DNA from: Erigeron canadensis
Taxonomy: Eukaryota > Streptophyta > Magnoliopsida > Asterales > Asteraceae
Assembly (NCBI RefSeq): GCF_010389155.1
Contig: NC_057761.1
Location: 1,180,501 to 1,244,500 of the forward strand
Length of the DNA: 64,000 bases
Direction of reading: 5' to 3'
Position 1 is the stretch's first letter. Every line of letters begins with the position of its first letter. The translations under genes were made by a program, and so were the position numbers. The notes beneath the pieces are model-generated. The model did no database searches. It worked only from the letters and a program-made list of their open reading frames with translations, and was not told the DNA's origin. Positions 1 through 11,225 of the stretch are shown here, piece after piece.

Positions 1-809
1 TGCTTGTAAATTGTAAATTATTATTCTAGTGAAAGAAATGTTGTTGGTACTTGGTAGGGTAAAAAGTAGAGTTAATTGATTAAAATCATAGAAACATGTA
101 TTACTAAAAGGTAAAACACAATACTACTGAAGGGAACACATGTATACCGAGTTGCAACCAAAATTAAAATCAAAGACTCCTGACACAATATATCAGAAAT
201 AAATATCAGATTCTGAAATAGACATTAATAAACCGGATCTCAAAAGTTGATTTAGTTATCAACATTGACACTGAGAATGCAGCAAAATTTGTGAACTTAA
301 AATAATAACAATATAGAATGATAGCAGTCGGAAATGAAAAAGTCTCATGACGAATGCACTTGCGTATCTGACCCTTGTTTCCCCCTCGTTGTTGTAACCC
401 CGGCTTCAGTTTCATCACTTTCTTGATTTCACGATTGCGTATGTCGTGTTTGTCTTGAACGTCTTTGCAATATCCCTGCTTAACTTTTGTTTATACACAT
501 GTGTATGTAATTCGAACCATGAAAAATCCAAACTCAATGAAATGTTTTATAATTAAGGCATATTGGAAGCAAACATGTGGAAGGTAAAACCCATGAAGGT
601 TCCTGCTTTGCACTAGTGGAAAAAAAAGGCAAAATCAATGAAAATGTTTGTATAGAATAATAGCAATTTATAACTAATTGCTCTAACCTAAATGTATCAA
701 CTGCATCTGGGAATATGACATAGAATTATCAACCGAACAAAATATTGATGATGTATGCTAGTTTTTATACTAAGACTACAGATAAAGAGTATTTATGATT
801 AACGAATAC

Positions 810-912
810 CTTCAACCATCTCATGGCTTTGAACACCGCCAATCGCTTCATACATTGAATCCAAGCTATGCTCTTCCTCTCTTTGAATTATGGTATCATT
901 ACTATAATTCAT
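810..912 (-). other. possible first coding exon of a small unidentified gene
   Basis: On the minus strand an ATG at 912-910 opens 34 codons (beginning MNYSNDTIIQREEEHS) that end at a usable donor, G|GTATTC, at 810/809. The peptide is acidic and non-repetitive, unlike the AT-rich spurious frames nearby. A second coding-like stretch lies at about 360-480 on the same strand, after a CAG acceptor, but I could not join it in a single frame with confidence. I do not recognise the family. It may equally be a chance open frame. Confidence 0.25.
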
Positions 913-3403
913 TCTGAATTTGTTTTGAATAAAAATGGAAAAAAAAAAAAAAACCTGTTAAATCGTGAAGATGAATTGATGAAATCATTGATATAAAAGA
1001 TGGGAAATCTTGTAACTGATTGCTTGGAAGAGACATTCAAAGGGGAAAGCGATTTAGGAGGAGAGAAATGAGCTTATATTTGTTCTGGATGTTTTTTTTG
1101 TATTTTTTTTCTATTATAATTACCAATCGCATTTATCAAACTACCATACTATCCATGGGCTTTTTAATTAAACATACTTGTGTTTTTATTTGATGCTCTG
1201 ACGAAAGTCTATGCCCTATGGTCTATGGACTTAAAATATGAATCAAATAATGTGAAAAGTCTGTTAAAAAAAAAAACTGATGTTAAAAGTAGAAAAAGTG
1301 AACCTAGCTGTTGCCTCCAGGTTTTTTCCTGTCTTGGGCTTGAGCTCATCCAGCCCACTAGCAAGGCCGCCTCTGGCTATATCGACTTCATAATAGTGTT
1401 GCTTAGAGCTTCAAATGATCCTCTATTTTAAAAAAATCTTGTCGTTTTCAGCTTTAATATGGAAAAAACCGAAGAAGCCAATCTTTTCAATATGCTCCTT
1501 ATAATTCCGTTACACTTTTTTTTCCCTCGTAGTATCAGTGTATCACTGATATTTTCATTACATGAAGTTTAATTTATTATTTAACTATGTTATTTGTTAT
1601 AATTTTGATAATACGCAAAAAGCATATCGTATATAAATTTTTATTTTTTATTAAAATATAATGCTTACTCATATTAACTTGAAACATTAAATGTTGGGTG
1701 AAAAATGCAACGAATTATTATTCTTAGGTATTAATTAATGTAGTAAAAAAAAGACTATTGTTAAATACTCTTTTTCGAAATTCATTTTTATGAACTCGAT
1801 CTTTTTCGAAAGGGATGTTAATTATATTACTGCCCCTGTTTACTATCTGTATTATTGGACAGCATTTGTAGTACTATAATGGCCCAAATCTAGACTTTTA
1901 CCTCAAAGCGAAACAGGACTACTGGATTAATGGCCGAATGGCCGAATGTGATGTGGGTTGGGTCAGGTGGCATTACTAGACTTTTAGGAGGATATACATT
2001 TTCCTTTTCCAATTTTAATAACATTGATCGTGGTTATGAGCATTACTAAAATATTTGGCACTTTATATTTGGTTGGTTGGTTTCTTTTCGTCCCTGTAAT
2101 AGTGTTGGTCGTATGTTCAATTCCAATCTATTTTTCTTTTTTCTTTTTACCTTGTTTTGTGACTTTTAAGAAGTTACTGACTTACTACCCTATCACGTGC
2201 ATCTATTAGGGTTAATCTCCATATGCTTATTCACCACGTTAGGTCACATGACTATTTATTTCTTAATCCCTTTTATCTCTTTCTATCTAACTTGTAATTC
2301 TCATACAAAAAATAATTACTTGAATCTCATATTTTATCTCAAACAATAATATTAAGTAATATTTTTTATCTCATGAAATTTGAGGTTTGTCATTAATCGA
2401 TTACCACAACAAATTTGACTACTTCTATATAATTGTTATTGATAAAATTTTGATTCATCATTTTCTTTGGTTTCTTATTTAGGGTTTATGTGACATGCTT
2501 AAAATGTTATGGATCAGATTTCATAATATTAAGAGGTCATTACACTTATTAAAAAAAATAAAATAATTGGTTAGATTTCATAATATTAAGAGGTCATTAC
2601 ACTTATTAAAAAAAATAAAATAATTGGTTGTATTTGAAGTAGCGTGATCGGATTAATTGATAAACTGCGATAGAGGTTAAAGATTCAATCATTACATTAA
2701 AGTTGAAAGTTCTTTTATATCATTTAAGTGAAAACTGAAAACAACCTCTTTATATTTCTAAGAGGTTGTCTATATCTAAACTTATTTTATATATCGTTTA
2801 AATATTGAAAATAAAATCCCTAAAATACGGTATTGACTATTGAGTGTAAATGGGTTGGGATTTAAATTGGGGTCTATTTTATTTTCGAGTAATTTGTATT
2901 TAAATAAGTGAAATGCTATGTATACAAAGTAAATACAATCTAACGTTTACAAAATGATTTGACAAATTATATGGACCAATTATATATTAAGTTAATTTTG
3001 TAAAAGTTTGTTTATAATTAATTTGTGGTTCTAGCATTTAAAAAGGGAAAACCAATATGCTTCTAACAGTAGGGAAGAAACGTGTTTCCCCCTCACAAAC
3101 TTGCTCGCATGAAAATCACATGTATAAATACAAAATCTTACTCACCTCACAAAATCATGGAAGTATATTGCTTGTTGTTACCCCTAAATGAAAAAACAAT
3201 CTTTTTTCTTTTTAGTATTTACCTGTTTATCAAACTTTCCCAATAATTGACTTTCATTTCATTTCCCTCTAAATTGGTGGTCTTTGTCTATCAAACCCTA
3301 AACGGCTAAACACCCAATCCTAAGGCATAAAAATCAAATAATGTGTTTGATTTTTTTCTAAGTAGCTGCAAATATAGTATCATTATCATTACAATCAGAA
3401 ACA
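913..3403. other. non-coding AT-rich stretch
   Basis: No supported gene. Homopolymer A/T runs, short unrelated open frames and the 57-bp tandem duplication (separate entry) are all that can be seen. If the exon at 810-912 is real, its promoter would lie in the first few hundred bases here. Confidence 0.5.
2516..2629. repeat. perfect tandem duplication, 57-bp unit x2
   Basis: Two back-to-back copies of a 57-bp unit beginning AGATTTCATAATATTAAGAG, at 2516-2572 and 2573-2629. They look identical by eye, so the duplication is recent. Confidence 0.9.
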
Positions 3404-3720
3404 ATGCTAGCGGTGGACAGGATTAGTAACATGTTTGATCATATTCTCCAGTTCAGGTCTCCCAACAACCTAACAAGTAGCATTTTGTTGTCTTCAAGAT
3501 GGAGGTATTCATTCATTCCTTGTATTGAAATTGATTTTGACCACACCAAGTTCGAAATTGAAGAACGCCGTGTTTGTTTTTCATGCCCCGGGGCCACCAT
3601 TTCTACCTGATTGTATAGGAAACCAAACATGCATGTTTTTTTCTTTCCGGAATAGCTCATAATGTGGAATCTTTGTTTCTCAACTTTCGTTTCATTCAGT
3701 TATATAGATAACTCATATAT
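3404..3720 (+). pseudogene. F-box/LRR-type gene remnant, internally deleted
   Basis: The start resembles the N-terminal F-box of plant F-box/LRR (FBD-type) proteins: DRISNMFDHILQF, then SSILLSSRWRYSF and IDFDH. The F-box is shortened by small deletions, and the frame closes at about 3610. From about 3625 to 3720 the DNA aligns with the 3' part of the related copy at 9.2-10.4 kb, in its segment at 9915-10015 (shared GAATCTTTGT.TCTCAACTT and TCATATATTCTCTTTAT). The leucine-rich repeat region that separates these parts in the other copy is missing here. Intact family members act as substrate receptors of SCF ubiquitin ligases. This one cannot. Confidence 0.6.
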
Positions 3721-3740
3721 TCTCTTTATACACAATTATG

Positions 3741-5047
3741 ATTCAAATCACAAACATTAGTGATAATTCATACTTTCATGGTGCCTTTAATAATTAAAGA
3801 TCAATTTACACGTTCACCATCTCTTCTCTTCTCTTAAAACATATAAAAGGATGATTCACACCTTCATGGTGCCTTTAAATATTAAACCAATGACTAATCT
3901 TAATAGTTGTTCTGTTGTTGATATTGTGGCTTATCTATACTACAGTAAAGTATGACGACGTATTAGTCATTATAATTCCTAATGCATTTAGGCTCTAGCT
4001 TTTTGCTATTCTCTGTATGCATATGCATACCTGAAATTCTTAACAGCTAGGAAGAGGGCTCACTTAAGTTGATTTGTAAGTTACATCATTCTAATGAAAT
4101 TTCAATTTGTTTTCTTCTCTTTCTGTGTTCCATATATATTTGGAAAGTAGTGCAACAGTTAAATTTATTTCATTCAAAGCATTTGTAAGATCTTCTTGTG
4201 ATGACTGATGAGAGATCTTTATTATTATCAGGACTACACAACAGGTGTGTTTTAGCGTTTGTGTATACCCACTTATACTGTTACATTGTTGCATAATCTC
4301 TTTATTGATCCCAGTGACATTTTGTGGCTTTATCGATCAATTTTCTCTTGCTTTTGTGGTTTTTTCTTTTTTTTGCTGAACTTACTTCATTGCCCATCCT
4401 TGAAACCAGAAAGTTTTCTGGAAACCATTCAAGTGTATTTCTGGTTTGTGTTTCAGTACTTGGTCTGCATCTTTTAGTAAACACAAAAATCTGGTATAGC
4501 ACTTTTAAGAGGAAACGTTTCACATTATTCATGCTCACTAATTGGATTTAAGGGGGTGTTTGGTTTACATGCATTGAACAAATATAGTTTCTTTCCAATT
4601 CGACCCATTATGCTTAAATTGGTAAATTGCATTTCTAAATTCTAATTACTTCTTGTCATCATGTAAAGGAAGATTTATTTTCTAATTACAGACAAATGCA
4701 TCTAAAAGGTTATAATGGTAAAGTGGATGGGTCAAGTGAGAGAGAGACACACACACACGCCGTATTATTAAGTTTTTTCGGGGTATTTAGTGAGAAATTG
4801 ATGAACTACAAGGATGGTTCATGATAACTATTCAAGGGTAGAGGGGAAAAGGGAATTCTACCCTTATGTAAAACGCACATGAGGGACTTAATGGGGACGT
4901 CCCATAGCAAATAGGTGGAGGAATGAGCGCTGATAAAGATATAGAGTTGAAGCTGAACGCAATAAAATAAGTTATCAAAAGTAAACGAAAGACTAATCAC
5001 AAACAATTGTGAAACATTTGATTACTTTATTATAGCCAAAAACATGT
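3741..5047. other. non-coding stretch before the gypsy element
   Basis: No gene recognised. A short CA repeat (about 4749-4759) and a TGTTTGGTTT-containing segment at about 4553, of the kind seen at MITE ends, are present. I found no matching inverted terminus for the latter. Confidence 0.45.
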
Positions 5048-5052
5048 GCTTT

Positions 5053-5411
5053 TGATGGAGAAGACGCTACAGGCCAAGTGTTGAATGAGAAGGACAGTGG
5101 GACCGGGGCCTGAAAAGTGTACAGTAGAAAAAGGTTTAAAGGAAACACATGTGAACATGAGTTAGGACTTAGGAGATTAAGCAGTTATGCATTGTATGGA
5201 TAAAAATATATAATAACTGGATGGTAGCAGTGGAGGTTTTTTAAGCAGAAAACAGTTTGTATCTTCGGCAGCTAGCTTGGGCAGAGTAGTTTCCCATATG
5301 ATTGGGGTCTTCTGAATTGGTATCTCATATCTCTGTTAATGCAATCTCATCGTTTAGCCATTTTCTTTTAAATTATCCCTACTATTGTTTAATTAGTTAT
5401 TATTCTTATCA
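5053..5411 (+). repeat. 5' LTR of the gypsy element
   Basis: 359 bp, from TGATGGAG to TTATCA. It is colinear with 8271-8784 once the 165-bp insertion in the latter is discounted. Shared blocks include GGCAGCTAGCTTGGGCAGAG and TTTCCCATATGATTGGGGTC. Confidence 0.85.
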
Positions 5412-6470
5412 ATTTGGTTCCATTGCCTGGAAACGATGGTATGACCAGAGACATTTCAAGTGAGTACACGGCTACAATCGAGAGTGGACGCATAAGTTGA
5501 GGAGATTGACCACCTGGCTAGTTAACTTCACGATCTCTTGGGAACAGTTAAATCGATGCAAGAGATTCTCAATGAGTTACCAAAACGCTGGAGAAGATGA
5601 TGATGATAGGAGATCACAAATATCAAGGAAAAAAATTCTCAACTAGATTTTGATGCCGAGTCTTCCGCTTTCAAAAGAGACTATTATGAACAATGCTTTT
5701 GGATCAGGCAGTAAAACTGCCGGCCGCGGTCTTGACAGCTTTATCAAAAACAACCATTTCGGTCTTGACTGCTCTCAATTGGTTCACAAACGCGAGGATT
5801 GAACACCCACAAATGGATTGGGATACTTTCTGTAGCAAGTTAATGACCTCACCTGATTTAGTGGAACAAAGCTTAGAAATGCCCATGAAGCACTAGGATC
5901 ATTGTACCAAGAGGGGAGCATTGAAGAATATATTGAGGAATATGAGGCTATCTCAGCCATATAAGATCAACTTTGTAATGAATTGGTCCATTCCTACTAA
6001 TGTTAAGGCAGTTAGAGGTTTCCTAGGTTTTATTGGTTATTCAGAAGTTCATAGAAGGCTATGGGAAAATTGATCGGCCCTTGACAGACTTGACTAAGCA
6101 AGAAGGATTTCACTGGGGGCGTGAGGCCCAATCTCTTTTGATGAATTGAAACAGAAAATGATCGTCGCCCTGTTCTTTCATCAGCCATTTGAAATCGAGT
6201 GTGATGCTTTCGTTCGTGGGGTTGGGGTTGTTCTCATGCAATCACACATGTCAATTGCCCATTTTAGCAAGGCTCTTTCTGACCAAAACCTCAATAAGTT
6301 GGCATATGAGAAGTAAGTAATGGCTCTTGTTCTTGCCATTCAACACTGGCGACCATATCTACTGGTCGTAATTTCACTTTCTACACAAATCAAAGAAGCC
6401 TAAAAGGCTAAAACACCTATTGGAGCAACAAACTACCATGATCGACCAACAAAACTGGATAGGCAACTTA

Positions 6471-6865
6471 GGGTGCATTTAGTTCAAGAAAACTCCCCTG
6501 TTTTCTATTTTCATTTTCCAAGAAAACATGGAAAACAAGAAACGCGTTCAAATTGTGTTTTCTAGAAAAGGTTTCCTAGAAAATGAAAATTCTTTTTCCA
6601 ACTTTTGCACTAAAATTGGAAAACTGTTTTATTCAGTTTTTGTTTTCACTTTTCTATTTTCCAAACCTTTTATAAAACTAAAATTAGAAAACAAGTGAAT
6701 TTGAACATGTTTTCTAGTTTTCTAAAATGGAAAAATGAAAACTCCATCTTTTATTTTGAACGCCTTAAAATTTTCTAAGAGTTTTCTATAAATAAAAAAC
6801 CTTTTCATTTTCAAGAAAACCAGAAATGGAAAATTTGAAAACATTTTCTCGAACTAAACGCGCCC
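6471..6865. mobile_element. MITE with TTA target duplication (PIF/Harbinger, Tourist-like)
   Basis: A 395-bp insert interrupts the gypsy RNase H sequence. Its ends are inverted repeats: GGGTGCATTTAGTTCAAGAA on the left, and the reverse complement of the right end reads GGGCGCGTTTAGTTCGAGAA. It is flanked by TTA at 6468-6470 and 6866-6868, the target duplication typical of PIF/Harbinger elements. The interior is built from TTTTC/GAAAA-rich stretches and has no coding capacity. Removing it rejoins the coding sequence to within a base or two. Confidence 0.85.
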
Positions 6866-7725
6866 TTAGGGTTTACCAATTCTCGATTTGTTATAAGCCC
6901 AGGAAAGAAAACAGAGCTGCAGATGCCCTGTCTCATATCTCTGATGGGACAGAACTATGTGCCATGGTTTCATACCCTCAATGGTTAGATGATACTAAGT
7001 TATCAGAAGTTTTTTATGCTCACCCACAACTTCAGAAAATTGTTCTGGCATTAACTAAGGACCCAAATTCATGACCCAACTTTTTCTCTTGTTCAAGGTT
7101 AATTGTATATAAAGGTCGGCTGGTTATCTCAGCAAATTTCAAAGCTTTTAGCTGAATTCCATGATGGCCCAATTGGTGGTCATTCGGGGTTTTATAGAAC
7201 TTTTCGAGTCATCGTCGTCTAGCATCTATAAGTTATTGGTTAGGCATGACTCAGACAATCAAGCAATACGTGCAAGCATGCGACACTTGTGAGAGGTACA
7301 AATCCTCTACTCTGGCCCCTGGGGTTCTCATTCAACCCCTCCCTATACCTATCTCTTTTTGGGAAGCTATATCACTTGATTTCATCACCGGCATCCAAGG
7401 GTTATGAAGCGGTTCTGGTTGTGGTTGATCGACTTTCAAAGTACTGTCATCTATTCCCTTAAAGCACCCAATTACTGCTTGGACTTTTGCTGAGCTTTTT
7501 CTTTACAAGGCAGCAAACTTAAATTCAGCTCTGCATATCATCCTGAGACAGGTGGCAACAGAAGTAGTTAACCGAAGCTTAGAGACAGGTGCCAATAAAC
7601 ATTTTCGTGATGTGAAGTTTTATGTAAGTGAATGGGTGTTCCTTAAACTTCGTCCCCATGGTCAACAAACTGTTGTACACAGGATCAATCAAAAGCTCTC
7701 CACACAGTTCTATGGTCCATTCCTC

Positions 7726-7935
7726 ATTATATATAATATTATATATATGACAATTTAAGTAGCCTTAGCTACATTAATTTTTTGATTTTTTTGGTTGCCA
7801 CATAACTTCTATGTTTTTCATATTCGCCACATTCTCTCTATTCTCTATTTTCTTCATCAGTGATATACCTTCATCTACCATCTTCTTCTTCTTCTCCTCC
7901 TTTTTCCTTGGAAACCATGTGACTCTTGTGCAAGA
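7726..7935. mobile_element. unclassified insertion within the gypsy pol tail
   Basis: About 210 bp of AT- and CTT-rich sequence separates GPFLII (ending about 7725) from IIAIVG (starting about 7936), which are contiguous in related gypsy polyproteins. I see no clear terminal repeats or target duplication, so the class is unknown. Confidence 0.45.
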
Positions 7936-8270
7936 TTATTGCTATAGTTGGGCGGCTGCTTTTTAAGCTCCAGTTACCTGAATATTCCAAAATTCACCCC
8001 GTTTTTCATGTTTCTCTCCTTAAAAGGGCGGTAGGAGATCATTCAATTGAAGCCTCCCTTCCTCCTGGCCTGGAAACAGATACTGCTACTTCTCCTATTC
8101 CGGAAAAGTGCTAGCCATACGAGCTAAGAAGGGAAAACAGGTGCAACAATGGTTGATCCAATAGAAACACAAAACTATTGACGATGCCACTTGGGAGGAC
8201 GCATATGCTATCCAAAATCAATTTCCTGACTTCAGGCCTGAGATCAAGCCTGTTCTTTATTCAATTGGCA

Positions 8271-8784
8271 TGATAGAGAAGACACTACGGGCCAATTGTT
8301 GAATGAGAAGCCCAGTGGGTCTGGGGGCTGGAAAGTGTACAGCAGGGAAGGATTTTATGGTAAACACATGTGCATGTGAATTAGGAGACCAACATTGTAT
8401 GGAGAAAAATGCTAATTCTCTTAGCCAATCCTCCTAAAAATGCTAAATCCTCCTAATATATCTATTTGTTAACACATGGAATCTACTAATTCTCTTTCCT
8501 AATCTCACCCCCTGATTTTTCACATGTCATAGGAAGATTTTTAGGCTAATAATTTAGGAGGATTGATCATTACCCAAATATATAATATCTGGATGGTAGT
8601 AGTGGAGGTTTTTAGGCAGAAAATAGTTTGTATTTTTGGCAGCTAGCTTGGGCAGAGAAGTTTCCCATATGATTGGGGTCTTCTTCTGAATTTGTATCTC
8701 ATATCTCTGTTAATGCAATTTCATCGTTTAGCCATCTCTTATAAACTATCCATACTATTGTTTATTTAGTTTTTATTCTTATCA
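8271..8784 (+). repeat. 3' LTR of the gypsy element, with nested insertion
   Basis: 514 bp, homologous to 5053-5411. It is longer because of an insertion at about 8411-8575. The two LTRs differ at many positions, so the element is old. Confidence 0.85.
8411..8575. mobile_element. small MITE-like insertion in the 3' LTR
   Basis: About 165 bp that is absent from the matching place in the 5' LTR. It contains AATCCTCCTAAA near the left end and its exact inverse TTTAGGAGGATT near the right end, so it can fold on itself. Exact ends and target duplication are unclear. Confidence 0.55.
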
Positions 8785-9179
8785 GCTGTTTCTATTTCTG
8801 ATACAAGTTCTTCAGCTGTCTTCTCTACTCCAAAGCCATAAAACCCAACAAAGTGTTTACTTCTCCAAAAAAATGTTAACAAAGTGAACAAAAATAGTCA
8901 ATCCTGCCGATAATACCATCTATACTTCTATACTTCTATATAAAAGTTATACCCCTATGTTGAAAAATTTACAATTTTGGGACATGTGAAATTACCATTT
9001 TACCCTTAATTAATTAACTTACACAATCATTCTATAATCTTTAATATTCACTGTCCTTGCCATCTCTTTAATCTTTTGACGCCGACGCCATCACCATCCA
9101 TCGATGCCACCACATCACAACTAATGTCATCGTCACCGCATTGCGCGGGTATCATGCTCGTCATCATAAATAGAAACAA

Positions 9180-10400
9180 CGAATCGGATAGATAGGATCA
9201 GTAGCATGCCTAATGATATTCTTCAGTTAATCCTTTAGAATTCTCTCAACCACGTACTAAATAACCGGAAACAGCATCTTGTCTAGACATCAAGTCTAGT
9301 CGAGCTATCACATCAATTTCGATAAGTTTTTGAGTTGGGCTTTATAGGAAAACAATAATACCCATTGTGACTTAGATACTTTTTACTTACATTTTCACAT
9401 TACTACACTTTGCAGACTGTAATGCAGTGGATTCACACCACTGTAAAATGTAACATCAAGTCACTTGACTTGATGTTTAGTCCTTGGAATCCGAATGATG
9501 CTTTCGAGTTGCTAAATTTTGATTCGTCAGAGACATTAAGGTTGTGTTTGTTTCCTAGTCCATTAGTTTTGTACTTTGGCTTGATAATATTAAGTTTCCA
9601 TCCCTTAAGGTACTTCATCTGAAAAATGTTTATTGTTACAAGTATGCTTTAGTAAAGCAGTTTTTTTAAAATAAAGTGTCCGTTACTTGAGCATTTGAGT
9701 TTGCAAGATTGCTACCTACGGAGAGGATGATACACTTTTGGTTCACCATCAGAAGCTAAAGAAACTGACAGTTGATAACTTGCCCAGAGCTCGAGTTGTT
9801 GGAGTATGCAGGTCCTTGTGGTCATTTGTCCGTTGATGGAATTCTAGTTTCTTTGAAGAAAGCTGTGATTTTCTTTCAAGTCTTTCCGCTACAAGATATA
9901 TCATCTGATCCAGCAAACATGATATGCACGCTTTTTTGCTGATGCTGAATCTTTGTCTCTCAACTTCCCTTTCATTCAGGTAGATTGATACTCATATATT
10001 CTCTTTATGCACAATTATGTCTTTTTGTCGTTGGGTTTTGTTTTGGTTTATGTTATGCTTCGTCTTGTAACACATTTTCCTCATTATATCTATCTTATAT
10101 GAATGCCTACAGATGCAATTTTCTTGCATCTTGATGGATGATTTTTCTCAACGAGTAAATATTAAAAAAACTTTTATTGTTGTCATAATTTTAGTGTGGT
10201 GCTGCTGCCTCACTTGGTCCAAACAAGTATTTGCCTATACCTCTTCCGAATCTCATGACATTGGAGCTAACCACAAGTCCACAACCATTGATGCCTTCAC
10301 CAAAAAAAGTACTTGTCTAGACACTCTGATGTTCTCCTATTATGGAGTCTCTGCATTTGATAATTCAGAAAGGTAGTCTTCCTCATATATTATATCGTAT
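9180..10400 (+). pseudogene. F-box/LRR (FBD-type) gene remnant
   Basis: Begins with the F-box stretch DRISSMPNDILQLIL (from about 9189), stopped by TAG straight afterwards. A leucine-rich-repeat-like region follows at 9410-9900, in shifting frames: WIHTTVKCNIKSLDLMFSPW, then CPLLEHLSLQDCYL-type sequence and LKKLTVDNLP. Next come CTLFADAESLSLNFPF-like sequence (about 9925-9975) and, after a probable intron, LPIPLPNLMTLEL (from about 10230), then STCLDTLMFSYYGVSAF. That is the domain order of F-box/LRR ubiquitin-ligase receptors. Several stops and frameshifts rule out a full protein. It is the fuller relative of the remnant at 3.4 kb. Confidence 0.7.
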
Positions 10401-10439
10401 CATAATTTGACAACTTAATGTCTCAATTTCATACATTGC

Positions 10440-11000
10440 TTGGCGTATTTTGTATTTCGATCAGATTCTTAATGTACATATAGTAGGATACACACATATG
10501 TGTAAAATAATGAGACTTGTACATATATCATCATTAGTAAAAGCTTATGTCAAAATCCCTTTGAACATAGGTGGTAAAGTGGGCAGGTCAGGCAGGTTGG
10601 GTAACGGGTTTGGATACAAATGATAAAACATTGAGATTGATCTAAAGGGGTCTAGCCTGCTTCTTTTTTTTTTTGGTCTAAATTTTAAATTTATTTTTGT
10701 TGAATTAATGAATACATTAAGTTAAATGAAATTACAGATGTTAATAGGATACATTAATTGAAGTATTTTGTAGGTATGAATCTTAATGTACACAGAATAG
10801 CATACACACATTCATGTAATAGAAAGAGAGTTTCACATAAAATCTTTTGACAAAATTCATATAACTCTTGGTGGAGAATGGGCAGGTCTGGTTAGCGGTT
10901 TGGATAAAGTGGTGAAGTTTCATATGGGTCAAAAATGATCTAGTACTCTTGTCTAGTTAACCTGCCGATCCTCTTTGCCAACTCCTTGATTATTTTGGTT
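10440..11000 (+). repeat. diverged direct duplication, about 300 bp
   Basis: The segment at about 10445-10640 (TCTTAATGTACA, then GGTGGTAAAGTGGGCAGGTC and CGGGTTTGGATA) is repeated at about 10765-10935 (TCTTAATGTACA, GGTGGAGAATGGGCAGGTCT, GCGGTTTGGATA) in the same direction. No coding sequence was seen. Confidence 0.6.
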
Positions 11001-11225
11001 GAGATTATGAATATGCCAAATTGTGTTACTATGGTTCATATAAAGTAGTCTAATCTGACTTTTTTAAATTATAGGATTATAAAGCTGTAAATACTCCAAT
11101 ACACTTTTAGCTAGTTGTAAACTGTTTGACCCATTATTAGCTAAAAATTCTAAATTTTGCTTTTGATCCATCGTCCATATTGACCTGCTTTTATTTGACT
11201 CTGTTGAATTTGTCCCCTCGACACT

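Larger units (their letters stand above)
5450..8270 (+). pseudogene. gypsy gag-pol remnant
   Basis: Gag-like sequence lies at about 5690-5960 (ALNWFT, then GSIEEYIEEYEA in another frame). It jumps directly to the end of reverse transcriptase at about 5980 (NVKAVRGFLGF). RNase H follows at 6040-6400 (ECDA-like start, ALVLAIQHWRPYL), broken by an in-frame stop at about 6315. After the MITE, KPRKENRAADALS resumes at 6895. Integrase zinc-finger and core remnants span 7140-7460 (EFHDGPIGGHSGF, VVVDRLSKYCHL). The C-terminal HPVFHVSLLKRAVGD segment with a chromodomain-like tail (TWEDAYAIQNQFPDF) lies at 7990-8260. Protease and most of RT are absent. No function remains. Confidence 0.8.
5053..8784 (+). 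mobile_element. degenerate Ty3/gypsy LTR retrotransposon
   Basis: Two direct LTRs (5053-5411 and 8271-8784) share TGAT.GAGAAGAC at the left end and TTATCA at the right end. They flank gag, reverse transcriptase/RNase H, integrase and a C-terminal tail in the usual gypsy order. The flanking 5-mers GCTTT (5048-5052) and GCTGT (8785-8789) match at four of five positions and are probably the target-site duplication. The element is dead. It has a large deletion between gag and the end of RT, many stops and frameshifts, and three insertions (6471-6865, about 7726-7935 and about 8411-8575). It lies between the two F-box/LRR remnants. Confidence 0.85.

Noticed and set aside
4550..4600. MITE terminus (TGTTTGGTTT)
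   Set aside because: No inverted partner or target duplication nearby.
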